This document shows, in pieces, positions 59,144 through 64,000 of a DNA stretch of 64,000 bases. The notes under the pieces are model-generated. The model saw only the letters and a program-made list of their open reading frames with translations. It was not told the DNA's origin and searched no databases. Location of the stretch: positions 310,001-374,000 of the forward strand of contig NZ_WUFT01000002.1 in NCBI RefSeq assembly GCF_010668805.1, read 5' to 3'. This DNA comes from Rhizobium phaseoli (GTDB taxonomy: Bacteria > Pseudomonadota > Alphaproteobacteria > Rhizobiales > Rhizobiaceae). A program made the translations under genes and the position numbers. Positions within the stretch are counted from its first letter, which is position 1. The number at the start of each line of letters is the position of its first letter.

Positions 59144-59939
59144 ATTCCGCCTCGAAAAATTCTGCCGTCGTGTCCGCAACATGCTTATGTTGCCGGTCAA
59201 CGTGGATCATGTGATAGCTGTCGTCGAGCCAGCGAAGCTCACGGCGTCCGCCGATATGCGCCGCGATATATTGCGCGTGCGCGGGGCTACTGAGATCGTC
59301 TTCGCGCGAATGCAGGATCAGCGTCGGCGTGCGCATCTCTGGAAGGCGCGCTTTCAACACCCGACCAAGCTCGTGCATCTCGATCAATCCGCGTCCCGGG
59401 AATGTTTCCAACATGCCTTCGCCTGTCATGCCAGCCACCATCCGACGCATGCGCTCGTCCTTGATGCCAAGCGAAGGCGTCTCGCGGAAATTCAGCCTAT
59501 CGATGAAGGGGATAAGCGAGATCCAGCGGATATGCGGGGAGAAAAGCGAATAATAGCGCGGCACGTCCCAGCCATCGTAATGAAAGCAGGGCGAATAGAG
59601 GGCGACGGCACGGATTGTCAGCGGGTTCCGATCCGCCGCCATCATCGCCAATTTGCCGCCGACGCAAATGCCGGCGGCAAAGACCGTACCGGTACGTTCG
59701 GAAAGCCACTCGGCCGCCGCCTCGACGCTGCCGAGCCAGTCTTCCCAGCGTGAGCGGCGCAACACCGCCTCGCTCTCGCCATGGCCGGCGAGAAGCGGTG
59801 CAAGCACGCTGAAGCCACGGCGGTGGAATTGCCTTGCCACCAGCCGCATCTCTGCGGGGGCGCCGGTCAATCCGTGAACGAGGACGACACCCTTGCCGTT
59901 GGTGCCTTCCAGAAAAAAGGAAAACCTGTCAGCCGGCAT
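59124..59939 (-). CDS. Alpha/beta hydrolase with Cys at the nucleophile position
   Basis: Cytosolic alpha/beta hydrolase, 271 residues. Oxyanion motif VLVHGLTGAPAEM is at about 19-31, with GHGESE at 52-57 and the elbow GICVGG at 90-95 where the usual Ser is Cys92. The acid is in SREDDLSSP and the His in SYHMIHVDRQ. The closest fold is that of carboxylesterase/monoacylglycerol lipase-like (Est30) proteins, but a Cys nucleophile is more typical of dienelactone hydrolase or thioesterase-like enzymes. The start ATG follows GGAGAATTTCCGC and overlaps the desaturase stop by 11 bases. Acting as an acyl-transferring or acyl-releasing enzyme in the pathway would fit its neighbours. Confidence 0.88.
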   Translation of the reverse strand: MPADRFSFFLEGTNGKGVVLVHGLTGAPAEMRLVARQFHRRGFSVLAPLLAGHGESEAVLRRSRWEDWLGSVEAAAEWLSERTGTVFAAGICVGGKLAMMAADRNPLTIRAVALYSPCFHYDGWDVPRYYSLFSPHIRWISLIPFIDRLNFRETPSLGIKDERMRRMVAGMTGEGMLETFPGRGLIEMHELGRVLKARLPEMRTPTLILHSREDDLSSPAHAQYIAAHIGGRRELRWLDDSYHMIHVDRQHKHVADTTAEFFEAEYAAAGA

Positions 59940-60804
59940 GCGGAAATTCTCCCTGATGCCGGTTCTCCTTCGCCATGAAGCCAAGCGCATGGCAGGTGCT
60001 GATCACATGCGTACCCGCGGCCTCCTGCTCCTGCTTGATCTGCTCGTGGAAATTGCTGAGCTTCGTCCAATGGGTCTTCGGCCGATAATGATGCTCGGCG
60101 TGATAGCCGTTGCCGAACCAGAGCCAGTTATAGAAACTGTTATGGCTGCTGACGCCCCAGGCGATCGGCTCATCGGGATCGCCGTTCAGATGCTCGTAAT
60201 AGCCGTTGAGGGAAGAGAAGCAGTTGCCGAGATAATAAAACGGCAGGAAGAAAAATGCCGCCTTCCAATCATAGAAAAGGGCAAGAAACACGAAGGCGAT
60301 GAAGGAGATCAGCTCTATTCGGCCCCATTTCGCCTCAAACGGCCTCTTGCCGGCGATGGCCTTATGGATGTCCCCGATATCGTCCCGGAAAAAACTGAGG
60401 AAGGTATAGGAGAAGACGTTCTCCGGCTCGCCATTCTTTCCGTGCTTGTAGATCGACAGCAGATCGACCGTGTGGCCGTTTTCGTCCGGACGGTCGCTGT
60501 TGCCGGAATGATGACGCATATGCACCCAGTGGTAATAGACCTGCGAAAAGCCGATCGTTACCGATTCAAGCAGGCTGAACGCGTAGTTCATCCATTTTGG
60601 CTTGAAATACGGCGTGTGGATGAAGTTGTGCGAGATGCTGTTGATGTTCCAGGATATCGACACGGCATAGACCGCACCGAGGACCCCCGACAGCCAGAGT
60701 GGCCGGCTTTCGAAACCGACGATCAGATAGATGTTGAACGCCAGATGTGCGACGGCGGCAAGCACCGGCACGATATCCCATTTCGAATGTGCGAAGATTT
60801 TCAT
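59929..60804 (-). CDS. Membrane fatty acid desaturase
   Basis: Integral membrane di-iron desaturase/hydroxylase, 291 residues. The three histidine boxes are HNFIH (59-63), HMRHH (95-99) and HAEHH (235-239). Hydrophobic pairs flank them (WDIVPVLAAVAHLAFNIYLIVG; IELISFIAFVFLALFYDWKAAFFFLPFYYLG). It introduces a double bond or hydroxyl into a fatty acyl chain, acyl lipid or acyl amide. It starts within the stop of the first SMR-like gene (ATGA, 4-base overlap). In this operon it probably modifies the acyl group of the product rather than bulk membrane lipid. Confidence 0.93.
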   Translation of the reverse strand: MKIFAHSKWDIVPVLAAVAHLAFNIYLIVGFESRPLWLSGVLGAVYAVSISWNINSISHNFIHTPYFKPKWMNYAFSLLESVTIGFSQVYYHWVHMRHHSGNSDRPDENGHTVDLLSIYKHGKNGEPENVFSYTFLSFFRDDIGDIHKAIAGKRPFEAKWGRIELISFIAFVFLALFYDWKAAFFFLPFYYLGNCFSSLNGYYEHLNGDPDEPIAWGVSSHNSFYNWLWFGNGYHAEHHYRPKTHWTKLSNFHEQIKQEQEAAGTHVISTCHALGFMAKENRHQGEFPHAG

Positions 60805-61151
60805 AGTCCGGTCGCTCCGACACAGATTACGCCGAGCGTCACCAGGACAATGCCGAGCGCGTGGCGAAAATTGATGGTTTCCTTGAAAATGACCGCGCCG
60901 GCAAAAGCGATCGCCGCATAACTCAGCGCCATCAGCGGAAAAGCCACCGACAGCGCCACCTCCTCCAGCACCCGCGTCCACATTACCAACTCGAAGGCCC
61001 AGAAAATGATGCCAAGCCAGATCACCGGTTTCTGCAGTGTCTCAAAAAGCACGCTCGTCGCGCCGTGCTTGAAGCATAGCTCGCGCCCGGTCTCCGTAAG
61101 AATGCAGAGGAGGATGAGCGCGAGCGTCCATCCGGTCACTCCGGTCATCAT
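60801..61151 (-). CDS. SMR/EamA-type small membrane transporter, subunit 1 of lipid-like operon
   Basis: Inner-membrane protein of 116 residues, four helices (WTLALILLCILTETGRELCFKHG; PVIWLGIIFWAFELVMWTRVL; AFPLMALSYAAIAFAGAVIF; HALGIVLVTLGVICVG). It has a Glu in TM1 (ILTETGRE) where the partner subunit encoded at the operon end has none. This asymmetry is as expected for heterodimeric SMR pairs such as ArnE/ArnF or EbrAB. It starts with ATGATG overlapping the stop of the arginase-like gene by 4 bases and in turn overlaps the desaturase start by 4. Confidence 0.88.
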   Translation of the reverse strand: MMTGVTGWTLALILLCILTETGRELCFKHGATSVLFETLQKPVIWLGIIFWAFELVMWTRVLEEVALSVAFPLMALSYAAIAFAGAVIFKETINFRHALGIVLVTLGVICVGATGL

Positions 61152-62101
61152 GGCATCAGCTCCGACAGTACTTCCAGCAGAGCATGATTTGCCGCGCTGT
61201 TGATATTGCGCGTCGCCATCACGTCGCGGCGCCGGAAAGGCTGGTCGATCAGCACCTCGGCCTTCTTCATTGTACGTGTGTAGAAATCGCCGCCGTAATT
61301 CGGCGTCGAATAGTCTCCCGTCACGTCAGCACCAATGACGCGGTGGCGCTCGCCGATCTCGCTCAGCAGCCAAAGAACATAGGGCAGCCGCATGGAGCCC
61401 TGATCCCAGTTGGTTACGGCATCGGCGTCGGACAGAACATCCTTGTCGATGGTGACATAGACCGCCTCGGTCTGGATGCGGCCAAGCAGCCGGTCGACGA
61501 AGTTGCTCTCGCCGAGTTCACATATCGATTGCCAATGCAGCGCGCCGCCGATCTGGCTGAAGCTCGGTCCGGTGCCATAATCCGACTTCACCTTGCTAGG
61601 CGGATGCTCATAGGGGTAGAGTTCGAGCCGACCGTTGGACAGAGGCACGAGATTGGCGCCCTTGCGCTCTGGCGATTTAAGGTCGTGGCTGCAGACCCCA
61701 AGCGTTATCACCTTCTCGACGAGCGGCAGCTCCAGCGCCTTGTTGACCCAGGAACCGCAATGCATGCCGTTGTCGAAATGCACCCAGTCGGGATGGTTAT
61801 CAATATGGATAACGGTCACCGGCCGGCGGTTTTTCTCAAGCGCAAGCGACAGCAACAGCGCGGTGACGTGATGAAAATCGCCAGAGCCCATGAAGCAGAG
61901 GCGCGATCCGTCATTGGAAAGCGGCGCCGCTTTTACGAGATTGCGCCAGACCTCATCGAGCGCCTGCGGGCGCGCCCAAAGTCGAATAGCGCGACCGCTT
62001 TTCTTGTCGTCGACTTCGCGCGCCCCTGCCATCACGCAGGAGTGCACGAAGTCGGGTTGCAACTCCAATGCATCATCGAGATGAAGAAGAAGGAGTTGCA
62101 C
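61148..62101 (-). CDS. Arginase-fold (ureohydrolase-like) protein
   Basis: Protein of 317 residues with the metal-site layout of the arginase/agmatinase/deacetylase fold: GSGDFHH (72-78), HIDNHPD (99-105; the family has DAHxD here) and TIDKDVLS (217-224; compare SxDxDxxDP), plus GADVTGDYS near 256-264. The motifs deviate from true arginases (DNHPD and a degenerate last box), placing it in a divergent branch, UPF0489-like. It could hydrolyse a guanidino, formamidino or acetamido group on an intermediate. It is encoded between the aminotransferase (4-base gap) and an SMR gene (4-base overlap), so it belongs to the pathway. Confidence 0.85.
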   Translation of the reverse strand: MQLLLLHLDDALELQPDFVHSCVMAGAREVDDKKSGRAIRLWARPQALDEVWRNLVKAAPLSNDGSRLCFMGSGDFHHVTALLLSLALEKNRRPVTVIHIDNHPDWVHFDNGMHCGSWVNKALELPLVEKVITLGVCSHDLKSPERKGANLVPLSNGRLELYPYEHPPSKVKSDYGTGPSFSQIGGALHWQSICELGESNFVDRLLGRIQTEAVYVTIDKDVLSDADAVTNWDQGSMRLPYVLWLLSEIGERHRVIGADVTGDYSTPNYGGDFYTRTMKKAEVLIDQPFRRRDVMATRNINSAANHALLEVLSELMP

Positions 62102-62105
62102 GAAA

Positions 62106-63518
62106 CTATCTCCGTTCTGCGCGGGTCAGCAGCTGACCGAGAAGCGAGATCGCAAGCTTGATCTCGTCGTCGCTGATCATCAGGTTCGGAGCGAAAGTGA
62201 TGACGTTCTTGTGGTAGCCGCCGACATCGAGCACGAGCCCGTATTTCCTGCCGTCGACAATAAGATCGCCCTTCATGCCCTCGTCGCACATCCAGTCGAG
62301 CGTCGCCTTGTCTGGTGTGAACCCATCCGGCCCGCAAATCTCCATGCGCAGCGCCAGGCCGAGACCGTCGACTTCGCCGATGATGGCGTGCTGCGACTGC
62401 AGGTCCTTGAGACCGTCCAGGAAATGGGCACCCTTCTTCATGACGCTGGCACCGAAATCGTCTTCGGAAACCATCTTCAGCGCTTCAAGCGCGACCGATG
62501 TGCCCATCGGATTGCTGGCAAAGGTCGAATGGGTGGAGCCCGGCGGGAAGATGGTCGGATTGATCATCTCTTCTTTTGCCCAAATGCCGGAAAGCGGATT
62601 GAGGCCGTTGGTGATGGCCTTGCCGAACACCAGCACGTCGGGCGAGACACCGAAATGCTCGATCGACCAGAGCTTGCCGGTCCGGTAGACGCCCATTTGG
62701 ATTTCGTCGACGACGAGCAGGATGCCATGATCGTCGAGCACCTTCTTCAACTCCGTGAAGAAATTCATCGGTGGAATGACATAACCGCCGGTGCCTTGAA
62801 TCGGCTCGACATAGAAGGCGGCATATTCTGACTTTCCGACCTTCGGATCCCAGACACCATTATATTCGCTCTCAAAAAGCCGGGCGAATTTCTGCACGCA
62901 ATAATGCCCGTATTCCTCCTTCGACATGCCCTTGGGGCCGCGGAAATGGTATGGAAACTCGATGAACTGGGCGCGCTCGCCGAAGTGGCCGTAGCGACGA
63001 CGGTAGCGGTAGCTCGACGTGATTGATGTCGCACCCAACGTGCGCCCGTGATAGCCTCCTTCGAACGCGAACATCAGGCTTTTGCCGCCTGTGTAATTGC
63101 GTACGATCTTCAGCGAATCCTCGACCGCCTGCGAGCCGCCGACGTTGAAATGCACGCGGCCCTTGGACCCAAATTTCTGCTCGGCATCCTTGGCGATCAT
63201 CGCCGCGAGTTCGACCTTCTCGCGGTGGAGATATTGCGAGGCGACCTGCGGCAGGCGATCGAGCTGGCGGTGGGCGACATTGTTCAAGCGCTCGTTGCGA
63301 TAGCCGAAATTGACGGCCGAGTACCACATCTGCAGATCGAGGAAGGGCGTCTCCGCTGTGTCATAAACGAAGGAACCCTCGCAGCTGTCGAAGAATTTCG
63401 GCTTTTCCGAGTAGTGAACCGTATCGCCGTGCGAGCAATAGGTCTCTTCGAGCAGACGCAGCTCGTCCTCGGAGCTGACGAGATCCGTGGTGTCGGCAAG
63501 TTTCAGATTGGAACGCAT
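62106..63518 (-). CDS. PLP-dependent class III aminotransferase
   Basis: Omega-amino-acid or amine aminotransferase of 470 residues. Features are FLDLQMWYSAVNFGYRNERL (substrate entry region), FNVGGSQAVEDSLKIVRNYTGG, FEGGYHGRTLGATSITS, VVDEIQMGVYRTGKLW (Asp for PLP N1), the Schiff-base Lys300 in VFGKAITNGLNPLSG, and PGSTHSTFASNPMGTSVAL. It differs from standard ornithine or GABA aminotransferases in its N-terminus and the long YRYRRRYGHFGERAQFIEFPYHFRGPKG insertion. In context it probably installs the amine of the operon product. The start ATG is 12 bases after the HAD gene stop, with GAGAAGAGGA upstream. Confidence 0.93.
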   Translation of the reverse strand: MRSNLKLADTTDLVSSEDELRLLEETYCSHGDTVHYSEKPKFFDSCEGSFVYDTAETPFLDLQMWYSAVNFGYRNERLNNVAHRQLDRLPQVASQYLHREKVELAAMIAKDAEQKFGSKGRVHFNVGGSQAVEDSLKIVRNYTGGKSLMFAFEGGYHGRTLGATSITSSYRYRRRYGHFGERAQFIEFPYHFRGPKGMSKEEYGHYCVQKFARLFESEYNGVWDPKVGKSEYAAFYVEPIQGTGGYVIPPMNFFTELKKVLDDHGILLVVDEIQMGVYRTGKLWSIEHFGVSPDVLVFGKAITNGLNPLSGIWAKEEMINPTIFPPGSTHSTFASNPMGTSVALEALKMVSEDDFGASVMKKGAHFLDGLKDLQSQHAIIGEVDGLGLALRMEICGPDGFTPDKATLDWMCDEGMKGDLIVDGRKYGLVLDVGGYHKNVITFAPNLMISDDEIKLAISLLGQLLTRAERR

Positions 63519-63530
63519 GAAGTCCTCTTC

Positions 63531-64000
63531 TCACGCAGATTTTGCCGCGGACAGCCCGAATGGCTGCCGTGGGCTGGAAAGCATGCCTGCGACCGAGGCC
63601 TGAACATCGGCAAAGCTGGCATAGGGAATGAAAGGGATGCGCTGCGCGTGGCAGTAGTCGGCAAGTTTCGCCTTGGCAAAGACCAGCATCGCCTCGTTCG
63701 AAACGCAGAAATCGCTGCGGCCATCGCCAACATAGATGTGCTCGCCCGAGCGGCTGACGACACCGCATTTGCAGACGCCGGAACCGGCGACGCAGGCAGC
63801 ACTCAGGAAGGGAAAATCGAGATCGAATCTCGGTTTGCCCACATCCGCGCCACAGACCAACCTGTTTGCAACGATCGGAATGCCGGATAGGCCATGCCGG
63901 ACAAGCACGCGCCTGATGAAATAATCGACGCCGTCGCTGATGATGGTGAGGCTCAGCCCCTTCCTGTCGCAGAATTCCTTAAAGGCCACGAAGGCGCTGT
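63531..64000 (-). CDS. HAD superfamily phosphatase (MtnX-like), 5' part outside window
   Basis: C-terminal part (about 156 residues) of a phosphoserine-phosphatase/MtnX-like HAD-IB hydrolase, cut by the right edge. Visible motifs are motif II in LTIISDGVDYFI, the motif III Lys in VGKPRFDL, and motif IV in IYVGDGRSDFCVSNEA. The first motif (DxDGT) lies beyond the window. A CVAGSGVCKCGV segment adds a Cys-rich loop of the kind seen in MtnX relatives. It is the first visible gene of the operon; further genes may precede it. It probably dephosphorylates a pathway precursor, such as a phospho-sugar, -alcohol or -amino compound. Confidence 0.9.
   Translation of the reverse strand, partial: SAFVAFKEFCDRKGLSLTIISDGVDYFIRRVLVRHGLSGIPIVANRLVCGADVGKPRFDLDFPFLSAACVAGSGVCKCGVVSRSGEHIYVGDGRSDFCVSNEAMLVFAKAKLADYCHAQRIPFIPYASFADVQASVAGMLSSPRQPFGLSAAKSA

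Noticed and set aside
1..64000. CRISPR arrays, tRNA/rRNA genes, insertion sequences, prophage or replication origin genes
   Set aside because: Looked for direct repeats with spacers, transposase or Rep motifs and tRNA-like cloverleafs; none seen by eye.

Overview
The window reads as GC-rich alphaproteobacterial DNA from a Rhizobium-type organism (R. leguminosarum/etli group or a close relative), probably a secondary replicon or accessory part of the genome. This is inferred from codon use, the density of sugar ABC transporters, several LacI/ROK/AraC/GntR regulators, the MCP style, an EcfG-type stress promoter and a rhizobial-style intergenic palindrome. I saw no rRNA, tRNA, insertion sequence, phage gene or CRISPR array.

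Layout. 1-6 kb: the 5' part of a CorA Mg2+ channel gene, a methyl-accepting chemotaxis protein, an NCS1 permease and a lipoprotein alpha/beta hydrolase. 6-12 kb: an RND efflux pump with two adaptor genes and a divergent TetR regulator that shares a palindromic operator. 12-16 kb: a regulator block (LacI, AraC, ROK) and an MCP remnant. 16-26 kb (locus A): permease-permease-ATPase-GH28-GH105-unassigned 840-residue protein, with a divergent solute-binding protein (SBP) gene and two near-identical LacI-type operators between the two units. 26-30.5 kb: a DUF3422 protein, then a two-gene unit of a sugar SBP and a large chemoreceptor. 30.6-36.3 kb (locus B): SBP, two permeases and a GH29 alpha-L-fucosidase, with a divergent LacI gene and two GAACC/GGTTC operators but no ATPase. 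36.3-42.9 kb: a small antitoxin-like gene, a GntR/FCD regulator, an NMT1/SsuA-type ABC transporter, a long palindromic repeat and an OmpR/TctE-type two-component system. 42.9-54 kb (locus C): a heparinase II/III-like enzyme and a discoidin-like protein facing permease-permease-GH88-ATPase-YesL-SBP-DUF2264. 54-57.6 kb: small genes (HIT protein, two small alpha/beta-barrel proteins, DUF2934 and stress-type hypotheticals, a MipA/OmpV porin). 57.6-64 kb: a tightly overlapping minus-strand operon that runs off the right edge (HAD phosphatase, class III aminotransferase, arginase-fold protein, SMR-like protein, fatty acid desaturase, alpha/beta hydrolase, FemAB/GNAT-like transferase, second SMR-like protein).

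How the genes work together. Loci A, B and C look like uptake systems for plant or microbial oligosaccharides. Their degradative enzymes show no signal peptides, so the oligomers are probably imported whole and cut in the cytoplasm. GH28 and GH105 point to pectin or rhamnogalacturonan fragments (A), GH29 to fucosylated glycans (B), and GH88 with heparinase-like and DUF2264 proteins to unsaturated uronides (C). The last operon has the make-up of a dedicated pathway for an unsaturated, amine-containing lipid-like product with its own paired SMR-type exporter. I do not recognise it as a described pathway, and it is the best candidate here for something new.
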